A stretch of 38,062 bases of DNA. It comes from Verrucomicrobia subdivision 3 bacterium UBA693. Lineage in GTDB: Bacteria; Verrucomicrobiota; Verrucomicrobiia; Limisphaerales; UBA8199. The stretch spans positions 15,996 through 54,057 of the forward strand of contig DBMR01000091.1 of the NCBI GenBank assembly GCA_002298785.1, written 5' to 3'. Every line of letters starts with the position of its first letter. Position 1 is the stretch's first letter. Shown here one piece after another: positions 1 to 8,884 of the stretch. The position numbers were made by a program, and so were the translations under genes. A model generated the notes under the pieces. The model was not told where the DNA came from and did no database searches. It was given only the letters and a program-made list of their open reading frames with translations.

Positions 1-86
1 GCCTCCCGCCGCTGCAACGCTTGATCTGCAAATGAAACAACGTGGGGCCAATCGCAGGCTCGGCTCGACAAACTACCGAAATCCTG

Positions 87-116
87 TTGACATACCTAAC
101 AGTGCTATGGTATGTC
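87..116 (+). promoter_or_regulatory. PadR-type operator overlapping the padR promoter
   Basis: A perfect 8-bp inverted repeat, GACATACC at 89-96 and GGTATGTC at 109-116, is separated by 12 bp. It contains the ACAT/ATGT half-sites typical of PadR operators. A -35-like TTGACA (87-92) overlaps the left arm, and a weak -10-like TATGTC (111-116) lies in the right arm with an 18-bp spacer. A repressor bound here would cover both promoter elements. The adjoining gene encodes a PadR protein, so autorepression is the natural inference. Confidence 0.7.
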
Positions 117-122
117 TGACGC

Positions 123-461
123 ATGCTTAGCAAAGAGCTCGTCGCCGCCAGCACAGTTCCTCTGGTCCTTTCGATTCTTGCCGAGGGTGAGAACTATGGC
201 TACGCGCTGATCCGGCGCGTGCGCGAACTGTCCGGCGGCAGCATCGAGTGGACGGAAGGCATGCTCTATCCGGTGTTACACTGGATGGAGGAACAGGGCC
301 TTATCGAATCCGAGTGGAAACAAGCCGATTCCGGGAGGAAACGGAAGTACTATCACCTGCATCAGCGCGGCAAGACGGTGCTGGCAACCGAGAAAGCTCA
401 GTGGCTCGCCGTGCACGCAACCTTCACACAACTATGGACACCACAAGCCCATTCGATCTAG
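123..461 (+). CDS. PadR family transcriptional regulator
   Basis: This is a 112-residue short PadR protein, a winged-helix repressor. Residues about 10-85 form the wHTH, with the family signatures YGYALIRR and the GMLYPVLHWMEEQGLIES stretch, followed by the charged wing (SGRKRKYYHL). The ATG lies only about 7 nt after the proposed -10 element and has no Shine-Dalgarno sequence, so the mRNA may be nearly leaderless. Its 3' end overlaps the next gene by 28 bp. PadR genes of this kind in Acidobacteriota and Verrucomicrobiota are commonly paired with a membrane protein bearing a permease-prefix domain, as here. The ligand is unknown. Confidence 0.92.
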   Translation: MLSKELVAASTVPLVLSILAEGENYGYALIRRVRELSGGSIEWTEGMLYPVLHWMEEQGLIESEWKQADSGRKRKYYHLHQRGKTVLATEKAQWLAVHATFTQLWTPQAHSI

Positions 462-1159
462 ACCAATCCATCCTGGATTGGCGCCGCACCCTGGCCAACT
501 CTCCGGCGATACGTCGCGGCGACCTGGATGAACTCGAATCCCACCTCAGAGACTCAGTCGTCTCCTTGCAAGCTACCGGGTTGGAAGCTCATGAGGCCTT
601 CTGGGTGGCACGCAACCGATTAGGAGGGTTCGAAACGCTCGACGCTGAGTTCGGGAAGGTCAACCTCGAGCAGGTTTGGCTGGACCGTGTGCTCTGGATG
701 GTGACTGGCAGCATCGCGCTCGGCCTGGGCTCTGGCCTGATTAATGGGCTGGTGACCTTTGCCACCCTGGGAATATTCAAACTGACGACAGCACCCAGCT
801 TTATTGGCCCTGTCGGGCTGGTCCTGCATGTGGCTACGCTCGCGGTGTTGTTCCATTACCTGTGGCGATCCGGCAAGAACCAGGACGGGCTGATATGTCG
901 TGCGGGTCGTTGGTTGATGACCAGGCCACGCACCACCGGGGCCATCGCACTCTTCTTAACAGCCTTGAGCGCCACGAGCTCAGCGGGCGCTTATGCTCTG
1001 TCGGCGAAGTTATTGCCGCTGCAGACTTATACCTCTCTCCTGGTGTGGCGTTGGCCCGCGGGAATGGTCGTTGTCCTTCTCTGGCCCGCCGTTCTGGTTT
1101 GGCTCCTGGCCCGCAAGTACAATAGACAAAATCCGGCGGTGGCGAACTCGAAGTCCTGA
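434..1159 (+). CDS. permease-prefix-domain membrane protein, PadR partner
   Basis: The ORF is open from 248, but the ATG at 434 is preferred because the sequence before it is the out-of-frame shadow of padR. The product is 241 residues. Residues about 10-70 are a charged helical domain (SILDWRRTL, DELESHLRD, EAFWVARNRLG) matching the permease-prefix domain found beside PadR regulators. Four hydrophobic segments follow at about 86-116, 124-144, 168-190 and 205-226. It lacks the large FtsX-like permease module that often follows this prefix, so it is probably not an ABC permease. It is translationally coupled to padR by a 28-bp overlap. The function is unknown; a role in the PadR-controlled envelope response is inferred. 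Confidence 0.8.
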   Translation: MDTTSPFDLDQSILDWRRTLANSPAIRRGDLDELESHLRDSVVSLQATGLEAHEAFWVARNRLGGFETLDAEFGKVNLEQVWLDRVLWMVTGSIALGLGSGLINGLVTFATLGIFKLTTAPSFIGPVGLVLHVATLAVLFHYLWRSGKNQDGLICRAGRWLMTRPRTTGAIALFLTALSATSSAGAYALSAKLLPLQTYTSLLVWRWPAGMVVVLLWPAVLVWLLARKYNRQNPAVANSKS

Positions 1160-1616
1160 CCAGCGGGAGCCCGTGCGTTCGTCGTAGATCGGGCATCTCG
1201 ACTGCTGGTTTCAGGCGCGTCTTCGCGGCAGTTCCACTGCCGCCACCTAACTTTCCCCGAGCGAGGTTGTCCGCGCTTCGATCCGATACTTTATCGCTGG
1301 TTTGCTAAGCGTGTCACAAAGGACCAGCGGCGATTCCATAACTTTGCGCAAGTTAGAGCGATAATTCGCACAAAGCCAATCGACGCAACAAAATCCGCGT
1401 GCAATCCGTGTCACAATTCTTAGCATTGCATAAATCTCTATCATGGATGGTACAGGCGTTCAGTTGCGTATCGGAACGGTGTCCTCTGTAGGCCACCAAC
1501 GCTGCGAATCCATTTCGAACATGCCCACCCACTTGCGGCCCAATCAATGCGCCGCAAGCCCTGACCTTCGAACTACAGAAACTCGCTGAGGACCAGGACA
1601 GGAAAAACTTTGCCAA
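1160..1616. other. intergenic region, no gene recognised
   Basis: This is 457 bp between the PadR operon and the helicase gene. No convincing ORF, RNA gene or terminator is visible. It is more AT-rich around 1370-1440 (for example TTGCATAAATC), so the helicase promoter may lie there, but no clean -35/-10 pair can be assigned. An AGGA-rich stretch at about 1590-1605 could serve as a distant ribosome binding site for the ATG at 1617. Confidence 0.5.
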
Positions 1617-4600
1617 ATGCACCTCCCCGACGGCCTTTACGACAAACTCGTCACGGACTCCGTGGCGCGCGCTCTGGCGAGCCTTCCCGGGCCAACCTGC
1701 CAGACCCTGGCGGCGCTTTCACCCGACGAGGCGGCGGAACGCATCACGAATGCCCTTGCGAATCAACTGACGCGCCTGCTGGATGAACTCGATGGGGATA
1801 AATCTGAAAAGACAATCCGCCAACTCGCGCTGGTGAACGACCTGTTGGTCCACCTCAGATCCCACGCGCCAAGCAGTGCTGTAGACCAGCTAGTGAAACC
1901 TCCCCAAATCCTACAGGCTATTCATTCGGGTGGCTCACCGCCACAGCTTCCCGAGACTGGCCTCGCTATGCCCTGGCTCTTTACTGCCGGTCGAGGATCG
2001 CCATCTCTGCTTACCGAGCTGCGCCACGAACTGGCCGGCTGTGATCAAGTCGATTTGCTGGTCAGTTTCATCACCGTTGCCGGCGTTCGGAAGGTCTTCG
2101 ATATCCTCCAAGCAGCCACCGCCGCAGACGCGTCTGGTCAGCCTCGCACGCGTCTGCGAATTTTGACCACGACTTACACCGGTGCCACCGAGTTGGAAGC
2201 TTTGGATTATTTTGCCCGGCTACCAGGTTGCCAGATCAAAGTCTCGCTCGACGGTCGGCGCACCCGGCTCCATGCCAAAGCATGGATTTTCCACCGTCGG
2301 ACAGGTTTTGGTTCCGCGTATGTTGGTAGTGCGAATCTGTCGGGAGCGGCTTTGCTTGGCGGGATGGAGTGGACTGTCAAATTCACCGAACAAGGCCAGC
2401 CGGGACTGTTCTCTCGTGCTAAGGCGCACTTTGAGGCGCTCTGGAACGACGGCGAGTTCCAGCATTACGACCCGTCAAAGCCGGAACATCGGTCCGAACT
2501 GTCACGTGCCCTCAAACGCGAGGCGGGTGATCAGATTCCCGCCACCACGACCTTCTTCGACCTCGACCCCAAAGATTATCAAAGGGATATGCTCGAGCAA
2601 CTCGCCTTGGAGCGAGAGCACGGAAGGTTCCGCAACCTCGTCGTCGCCGCAACGGGTACGGGAAAGACCGTGGTGGCCGCTTTTGATTATCGCGCTGCTC
2701 GCCGGGACACTGGTGGCTACCCCAGGCTCCTTTTCGTCGCTCACCGCAAAGAAATACTAGTTCAAGCCCGCCGGACTTATCGCGAAGTCCTCCGCGATCA
2801 TTCCTTTGGTGAGCTATTGGGAGACGGCTCGGAACCGCAGAATTACGACCATGTTTTTGCCGTCATCGACAGTGTTTGCTCTCGCGCTCTCGTGGATAGA
2901 TTCAGCCCGGAATACTGGCACACCGTCGTGGTTGACGAATGCCATCGTTTGGCGGCTGATCGCTTCGAATCGTTTGTGAAATCCGTGCGGCCCAAGATAC
3001 TGCTCGGTCTGACAGCCACCCCGGAACGCTCCGACGGCAAACCAATCTTCCCATACTTCGATAACCGACCCGACGGCTCTCCAGCCGTTGAACTCCGGCT
3101 CTGGCACGCGCTTGACCTGCAGCTCCTTTGCCCATTTGAGTATTATGGATGCGACGACGATACGGATTTCTCCTCCGTTCCGTGGAATGACGCCGGGGAA
3201 AGAGCCGCCATTGATCGCCTTGTCACGGGTAATGACATCCGCGCCCGATTGGTCATCGACGAGTGGCGTCGGCTCACCGGCGACCCAAAGCGGACCAAGT
3301 CTCTCGTCTTCTGCGTCAGCGTCGATCACGCCGAGTTCATGTCGCGCAAATTTAATGAAGCCGGCTTACCTTCACTCTGTGTCGTCGGGGGGACCGACCC
3401 CGAGATTCGTCGACAAGCGCCGCAACGGCTGGCTCGCGGGGAATTGTGCGCGCTGGTAACATGCGATCTTTACAACGAGGGCGTGGACCTACCCTCGGTC
3501 GACACGCTGCTGCTCCTTCGTCCCACGCAAAGTCCGGTCCTGTTCCAGCAACAAATCGGCCGTGGCCTGCGTCTGCATGAAAGCAAGCAGAGCTGTCTCG
3601 TGCTAGACTTTGTTGGTCGCTATCGCACGGACTTCCGTTTCGACCGGCTACTGTCCGCGCTGACCGGTCTATCCCGTAACGAAATGATTGATGCAATCGA
3701 AAAGGGATTCAGCCAACTTCCTCCTGGTTGCCACATCCAGCTCCAGCAGTGCACCAAAGAGCAAATCCTGCGCAGTCTACGCACCGCCATTAGTCAGTCC
3801 TGGCGCCGGCTTCGCGCTGAGCTCCAAGCCTACGTCGCTCTCCGCGGCCGGGCGAACATTCGCCTAGCCGATTTCCTCCGGGAGCAGGCGGTGCAGCCCG
3901 AGGAGTTGTATCGTGCGCAAGGTCGAAGCGGCTGGACGGCTTTAAAACGCGAGGCGGGATTGCCATGTGCAGCGCCCACGCCGGAAGACGACTACTTCAG
4001 CCGTCGATTCTCGGACCTGCTTCACATCGACGACCCGGAACAATCAGCACTCATGCTCCGCCTCAGTGAATCAAACCTGACCTATCATACCCTGAATGAG
4101 CGAGACCGCCGACGCCTCCAACTCTTGACCTACCAAATCGACGGACAGCATCACCAGACGGGCACGGGCGAACAGCTCCTTTGCCGGCTCGCACAGTCTC
4201 CCGAGTTGCGCTCGGAGCTCGGTGAACTGGCAGAAATCCTTCAGGCAAGAGGGAACCTGCGCTTTCGCCCCATTCCCGGCCTTGAGGACCTGCCACTGTG
4301 CCTGCATGCCAATTATGGAATTCGGGAAGTCCTGACTGCGGCGGGCTGGCTGACCGCCGAAAGAAGAACCCCGTTCCAAGCGGGCGTCTTGGCACTACAC
4401 GATCGCAAGGTGGAGCTTTTGTTCGTAACCCTCGACAAATCCGAGGGATTTCACGACGCCATCGCCTACCACGACTACGCCATCAGCGCCGACCGGTTCC
4501 ACTGGCAGAGCCAGAATAGTGCGGGCCCCGAAACCGCCGCGGGTCAGCGCTACCTGAACAGTCCCGCGAATGGATGGTCCTTCCAGATCTTTATCCGCCG

Positions 4601-4745
4601 CAATCAAAGGGAAGCCTATCGTGCCTGCGGGCCTGTTGTAATCGAGAAAGCCGTGGGAGAAAAACCCATGTCCATCGAGTGGCGAATGAAAATACCTCTG
4701 CCGGTGCGGCTATTCCAAGAGTTTAGCGTCTTGCGAGGGCAGTAA
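1617..4745 (+). CDS. PLD-like nuclease / superfamily II helicase / DUF3427 protein
   Basis: A 1042-residue three-part protein. Residues about 110-290 are a phospholipase D-like (HKD-type) nuclease domain with H219-x-K221 and GSAN at 237-240. Residues about 310-690 are a superfamily II helicase: Walker A GTGKT with Lys350, DECH box at 440-443, GLTATPE from 464, and QxxGRGLR at 645-652. The C-terminal 220 residues resemble DUF3427. The N-terminus (LPDGLYDKLVT) is typical of the family and supports this start. The canonical Asp of HKD is replaced by the HRR stretch, as in many relatives. Proteins of this architecture occur in restriction and defence islands, but here it stands alone, with no methyltransferase or partner. 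A role in foreign-DNA processing is inferred. Confidence 0.9.
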   Translation: MHLPDGLYDKLVTDSVARALASLPGPTCQTLAALSPDEAAERITNALANQLTRLLDELDGDKSEKTIRQLALVNDLLVHLRSHAPSSAVDQLVKPPQILQAIHSGGSPPQLPETGLAMPWLFTAGRGSPSLLTELRHELAGCDQVDLLVSFITVAGVRKVFDILQAATAADASGQPRTRLRILTTTYTGATELEALDYFARLPGCQIKVSLDGRRTRLHAKAWIFHRRTGFGSAYVGSANLSGAALLGGMEWTVKFTEQGQPGLFSRAKAHFEALWNDGEFQHYDPSKPEHRSELSRALKREAGDQIPATTTFFDLDPKDYQRDMLEQLALEREHGRFRNLVVAATGTGKTVVAAFDYRAARRDTGGYPRLLFVAHRKEILVQARRTYREVLRDHSFGELLGDGSEPQNYDHVFAVIDSVCSRALVDRFSPEYWHTVVVDECHRLAADRFESFVKSVRPKILLGLTATPERSDGKPIFPYFDNRPDGSPAVELRLWHALDLQLLCPFEYYGCDDDTDFSSVPWNDAGERAAIDRLVTGNDIRARLVIDEWRRLTGDPKRTKSLVFCVSVDHAEFMSRKFNEAGLPSLCVVGGTDPEIRRQAPQRLARGELCALVTCDLYNEGVDLPSVDTLLLLRPTQSPVLFQQQIGRGLRLHESKQSCLVLDFVGRYRTDFRFDRLLSALTGLSRNEMIDAIEKGFSQLPPGCHIQLQQCTKEQILRSLRTAISQSWRRLRAELQAYVALRGRANIRLADFLREQAVQPEELYRAQGRSGWTALKREAGLPCAAPTPEDDYFSRRFSDLLHIDDPEQSALMLRLSESNLTYHTLNERDRRRLQLLTYQIDGQHHQTGTGEQLLCRLAQSPELRSELGELAEILQARGNLRFRPIPGLEDLPLCLHANYGIREVLTAAGWLTAERRTPFQAGVLALHDRKVELLFVTLDKSEGFHDAIAYHDYAISADRFHWQSQNSAGPETAAGQRYLNSPANGWSFQIFIRRNQREAYRACGPVVIEKAVGEKPMSIEWRMKIPLPVRLFQEFSVLRGQ

Positions 4746-4949
4746 GGATAAGTTCCCGGCCTCCGCCCCACCGCTGACCCCAGAGTAATCCGAGGCGCTA
4801 AATCGAACCCACCTTCACAACCCTGAAAACCACCGATGAAAAACTCTCCCGCTTCGCTGCCACACTCCTCTCCGCTCCTACGATTCCGGAGTGATGCCAT
4901 GAAATATTCGCTGTTGGAAGCCCGACGTCGGAGAGTAATGTAACTGCAT

Positions 4950-6035
4950 ATGACCAAACCAGCGGGTCACGAAAAGCCGGGCGCCTGGTTGCGGCGTTTG
5001 ATTTACGGCGTTCTGCTTGTGGCGGCAGCAGGCGCGGGTCTGGTGGCTTTTGCACTCTGGTATAAGCCTTCTCCCTTCCAGGTTACCCTGACCGGAACGA
5101 GCGATGATCTGGGTGCCGGCTATGGCCGGAAGCTCCGGACCCCAATGCGCCTGGTGACTCACTTCTATTTGGACCGAATAGTCTGCCAGGGTGACGCGAA
5201 GCTGATCACCGCAAACCGCGAGGCCGCACTGCGGAGCCTGGAAAACTGGCCCAAACCATACCGGGATGAATTGTTGGCCGCCGCCGCCGCGACTCAAATC
5301 CCGGCGGGCGCGCTGGCGTTTGGCAATGCCTTCTTGGACCTTGGCCGAGCGAGGGCCGGGTGCCGCAGCGCCGTCGTCTCCCAAACCGACTCAGTCTTCC
5401 ACGCCCACAATCTCGACTGGGATACCCTCGGCGGATTCGGCCGGTGGACCACCTGCATCGTCCGTCGCCGCCCCACGGACGGAAGGCTGGCGACGGTTAG
5501 CGTGGGCTTCCCGGGGATGATTGGGGCGTTGGATGTCATCAATGAGCAGGGGTTGGCATTGTCCTTCAACCAACTGGGCTGGGGCAACGGCGGAACCAAT
5601 GAACCGGTCTTCATCATGCTCCGGAGGATCGCGGAGACGTGCCCTTCATTGGAAGCGGCCCGGACGCATCTGATGCAAGCGCCACCCGGCATGGCGTTCA
5701 TCATCACGGTGTCCGACGCACGCTCGGGTAGCGGCAGTGTTTTCGAGCGCGTTAACAATCGCCTCACGGAACGCACCTTGCAGCGCAGTTTCGTCGCCGC
5801 CTGCAATACGGCCCAGGGAACGAACTTCGGCACAACCAGGCTCGACCAGATGCTCACTAAAGCCGAGGCCAACGACTTGACGGCCCTGCAGCAGATTCTG
5901 GCGTCGCCCGAGGTACTCCTGGCGTCGAATATCTACAGCGTCATTTTCGATTTTCACCACCACCGGCTCTGGCTCGCCTCTGGAGAGATACCGGCGGCCA
6001 AAGGGGGCTATCGAGAGTTTCCTTTATTCAAGTGA
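4950..6035 (+). CDS. C45-family acyl-coenzyme A:6-APA acyltransferase-like Ntn hydrolase, membrane-anchored
   Basis: The product is 361 residues. An N-terminal hydrophobic segment at about 17-37 follows a basic region (RRLIYG), so it is either an uncleaved anchor or a signal peptide. The catalytic signature is Gly-Cys138 followed by RSAVV and, about 15 residues on, HNLDWD. This matches the N-terminal nucleophile site of peptidase family C45 and related choloylglycine-hydrolase-like enzymes, in which cleavage before Cys exposes the nucleophile. Further family features are GFPGMIGALDVINEQGLALSFN and the late Asn residues. The natural substrate, an amide of an acyl group, is unknown. A GGAGAG about 14 nt upstream of the ATG is the only ribosome-site candidate. 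It is monocistronic and convergent with the xylanase gene. Confidence 0.8.
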   Translation: MTKPAGHEKPGAWLRRLIYGVLLVAAAGAGLVAFALWYKPSPFQVTLTGTSDDLGAGYGRKLRTPMRLVTHFYLDRIVCQGDAKLITANREAALRSLENWPKPYRDELLAAAAATQIPAGALAFGNAFLDLGRARAGCRSAVVSQTDSVFHAHNLDWDTLGGFGRWTTCIVRRRPTDGRLATVSVGFPGMIGALDVINEQGLALSFNQLGWGNGGTNEPVFIMLRRIAETCPSLEAARTHLMQAPPGMAFIITVSDARSGSGSVFERVNNRLTERTLQRSFVAACNTAQGTNFGTTRLDQMLTKAEANDLTALQQILASPEVLLASNIYSVIFDFHHHRLWLASGEIPAAKGGYREFPLFK

Positions 6036-6098
6036 ACCGGCACTGATCTCGAGAGCTAAAGAAGGTATCCGCCCAGGAACTTCACCGGACATCGAGTC

Positions 6099-7247
6099 CT
6101 AATCCACGGGATGAGCCGGGGCGGGATGCAGGTCCACAATCGCTTGAAACGCCGGTTTCGGCCGACCGTTTCGATCGAATAGCAGCGGATAATTCGTCCT
6201 CCCCCAGATCGGGTAATTGTTCAACCAGGAGCTGCGATCGCTGACACCCCAGAAGGTGACCCGCGACACCGCATGTTCCTTGAGAAAAATGGTGAACAGT
6301 TCCGTATAACGCTGGGCCAGGCGACGCTCCATTTCCTGAGGCAAACCGTCGGGGTACGGGTTCAACTTCGAGTCGGTGGCGTATCGCGTGGAGACCTCCG
6401 CTCCGCCGCCACCCGGAGTCGGCAGCACGTTGACGTCGAGTTCCGTGATCATGACTTTAAGACCCAACTTGGCAAAGGCGCGGATGGTATCCTCGATCTG
6501 GTTTGCCGCAGGGCGCTCCAGGCCGTAGTGCCCCTGCAGGCCGACACCGGTCAGTGACACGCCCGCCGCCTGAAGCTTTTTGATCAGGGCCAGCGCGCCG
6601 GCGAGCTTTCGCTCCCCTTCGAGCCCATAGTCATTGTAGTAAAGCTCTGCTGCCGGATCGGCTGCGTGCGCGAATTGATACGCCTTCACCAGGTAATCTT
6701 CCCCCATGATTTTCAGCCACCCGGATGAGCGCAAGGTCCCGTCTTCATTTAGCGCCTCATTCACGACGTCCCAGCCCCGGATCCGGCCCCGGTAACGGCC
6801 AACGACCGTTTGGATATGGTCCCGCATGCGTTCCTGCAACGCCTCGCGAGTCAGCGATTTGCCGTCTTCATCCTGGAACACCCAGCGCGGCGTTTGCGAA
6901 TGCCACACCAGCGTGTGGCCGACGATGAACATGCCCTGCTTTTGGCCGAACTCGACGAAGCGGTCGGCCTGGTCAAACACATACTGGCCGGGCCGCGGGT
7001 GAATATTCCCCCACTTAAGAGAATTCTCGGGGGTAATGGTGTTGAAATGCTTCTGGACCAGGTCGACTTCAACGTTGGTCGCGCCGGAGAACTGCCTTTG
7101 GTTTAAGGCGGCGCCGATGAGAAAATTGTTGGTGAAAACAGCCTTCAACGCGGGCTCCACTCCGGCGCCCGCTACGAGTCCACAGGCGAGCAGGCTTAGG
7201 ACAAGCGTGCGAGTCGTGCTGTTCATAAATCCAGTTGCCATGTTCAT
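6099..7247 (-). CDS. GH10 endo-1,4-beta-xylanase
   Basis: A 382-residue secreted enzyme hydrolysing internal beta-1,4 bonds of xylan. A hydrophobic signal peptide lies at about 12-28. The GH10 barrel then runs to the end. The acid/base Glu164 is in WDVVNEAL, the nucleophile Glu269 in MITELDVN, and substrate-site motifs are ENSLKWG and GHTLVWHSQTP. It has no carbohydrate-binding module. The ATG overlaps the stop codon of the GH43 gene (ATGA), so the two are translationally coupled. ATGs six and 21 nt further in are possible alternative starts. It is the last gene of the GH29-GH43-GH10 operon. Confidence 0.95.
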   Translation of the reverse strand: MNMATGFMNSTTRTLVLSLLACGLVAGAGVEPALKAVFTNNFLIGAALNQRQFSGATNVEVDLVQKHFNTITPENSLKWGNIHPRPGQYVFDQADRFVEFGQKQGMFIVGHTLVWHSQTPRWVFQDEDGKSLTREALQERMRDHIQTVVGRYRGRIRGWDVVNEALNEDGTLRSSGWLKIMGEDYLVKAYQFAHAADPAAELYYNDYGLEGERKLAGALALIKKLQAAGVSLTGVGLQGHYGLERPAANQIEDTIRAFAKLGLKVMITELDVNVLPTPGGGGAEVSTRYATDSKLNPYPDGLPQEMERRLAQRYTELFTIFLKEHAVSRVTFWGVSDRSSWLNNYPIWGRTNYPLLFDRNGRPKPAFQAIVDLHPAPAHPVD

Positions 7248-8869
7248 TTATTGCCGGTGTTCAACGCTCCGCTCACGTGGAAGAAGTCGAAGTCCGCGAA
7301 GCCACCAGTGGTCCGGGTAGCATAATTAAAGAGGCCAAAACGATACCCCATGAAATGCGGCAGGGTGTACTTCATTTTCAGTGCATTGCCGATCGAGGAC
7401 CAGGATTGGCCATCGAGGCTGTAGAAGAAACGCGCCCGGTCCACCTGATCCTTGAAATCGCATTCCGCTTTCAGGAACACCGTCTGCTGACTTAGCGGCA
7501 CGCGCTGCAATTCGACAGGCGCGCCAGACTCGGCGCTCACCATCACCACGAAGTTCGTGCCGTGATCTGCCTTCACCCCGACGAGTCCATATTGCTTCTG
7601 CAGCAAGGCGAGCCCGGCAATGTCACCGTCCTTCATATGGGCCAAATCGATGGCCGTAGTGCCTGAACATTCCGGACCAAACTTCCGTTGCGTGAGGGTG
7701 TTGCGGGCGGCCAGGAAATCGCCATCCACCCGGCCCGTGGTGAGTCGCAGGTAGCCGGGGCGGTCTGCCAGGGACCAATGTTGGCGGTCGGGTTGGTGGT
7801 TCCATTGCCAGACCAACGGCAACGGTGGCTCGCCTGGTTTCCGGTCGAATTCGTCGGAAGCCACGAGGCCGGGGATGAGTCCTTTGCTGGGTGGCAGCGG
7901 CAGAGTGTCCGGGACTTTGCCTTCCACACCGAGCACCGGCCAGCCATTCTCCCATTTGACGGGCACGAGATAGGGGATGCGGCCCACAGCGCCGCTGTCG
8001 CGAAACAAATAGGCATACCATTCACCTTGCGGAGTATCGATGAGTCCACCCTGGGCAATACCTCGGTCTTGCAGAGCGACTCGGCCTTCGTAAGGCCCGG
8101 TGATTTGGTCGGCGCGGTGCAGGATCACCGTGCGCATCCCGCCGCGCGGCCAGGTGATGTTGAACAGATAATATTTGCCGTGAACCTTGAACAACTGCGA
8201 ACCCTCAGCATTCAGTCCGATGTTCGGTCCGGCCACTGCGCTGGCGTTGGTGATAACGACTTGGTTCAGGCCGCCGGGCTTCACAGCCACAACATCTGGG
8301 GTCAATTCCACCAACCGGAGATTGCCGCCGCCGTAAATCAGGTAAACCCGCCCATCGTCGTCGAAGAACAATGAATGATCGTGAAATGCAGGGCTGAAGG
8401 ACGTGACTTTCCAGGGCTCGTTTTCGATGTCCCGGGTGGTATAGACGTAGGTCTTGCCGGTGGTTTGAGAGAACGTCGTGGCGTAATAGCTGCCATCATG
8501 ATAGCGCAAACTGCTGGCCCACGATCCACGCCCGTAAGCGTTCTTGCCGTTGGCGAGGTTGAGCTCATCGCGGTCCTCGAGGACGTCATAGGCATAACTC
8601 ACCAACTGCCAATTCACGAGGTCCTTGGACTTCATGAGCGGCAACCCCGGACTCAGGTGCATCGTGGTGCTGCTCATGAAGTAAGTATCGCCGACCCGGA
8701 TCATCGCGAGGTCCGGCACGTCAGCATGGATAATCGGATTCTGCGCAAATGCCGGCGAGTCTGCGGCGTGGAGCAGTGACTGGTCCGGAAGGGCCAGTGC
8801 CACCGCGAGCAGCGCGGTGGCCAGGAAACACCCGTACGGCCCGGGCCGCAGATCGTGGATATCGTTCAC
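7244..8869 (-). CDS. GH43 family beta-xylosidase/arabinofuranosidase-like enzyme
   Basis: The product is 541 residues. The start is a GTG, because no ATG precedes the signal-like segment (about 14-36). The N-terminal five-bladed propeller carries the GH43 triad: base Asp53 in DVPDLAMIR, pKa-modulating Asp164 in FHDHSLFFDDDG, and acid Glu222 in LNAEGSQLF. The C-terminal about 200 residues (from PDRQHWSL) resemble the beta-sandwich found in GH43 xylosidases. The likely role is trimming xylo- or arabino-oligosaccharides outside the cytoplasm. It begins 15 bp after the fucosidase stop and overlaps the xylanase start by 4 bp, so the three are one transcript. Exact substrate specificity cannot be read from the sequence. 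Confidence 0.92.
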   Translation of the reverse strand: MNDIHDLRPGPYGCFLATALLAVALALPDQSLLHAADSPAFAQNPIIHADVPDLAMIRVGDTYFMSSTTMHLSPGLPLMKSKDLVNWQLVSYAYDVLEDRDELNLANGKNAYGRGSWASSLRYHDGSYYATTFSQTTGKTYVYTTRDIENEPWKVTSFSPAFHDHSLFFDDDGRVYLIYGGGNLRLVELTPDVVAVKPGGLNQVVITNASAVAGPNIGLNAEGSQLFKVHGKYYLFNITWPRGGMRTVILHRADQITGPYEGRVALQDRGIAQGGLIDTPQGEWYAYLFRDSGAVGRIPYLVPVKWENGWPVLGVEGKVPDTLPLPPSKGLIPGLVASDEFDRKPGEPPLPLVWQWNHQPDRQHWSLADRPGYLRLTTGRVDGDFLAARNTLTQRKFGPECSGTTAIDLAHMKDGDIAGLALLQKQYGLVGVKADHGTNFVVMVSAESGAPVELQRVPLSQQTVFLKAECDFKDQVDRARFFYSLDGQSWSSIGNALKMKYTLPHFMGYRFGLFNYATRTTGGFADFDFFHVSGALNTGNK

Positions 8870-8884
8870 GATGTGATCTGGTGG

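Noticed and set aside
1353..1622. An 89-codon minus-strand ORF upstream of the helicase gene
   Set aside because: Cys/Leu-rich without motifs, overlaps the helicase start and has no ribosome site.
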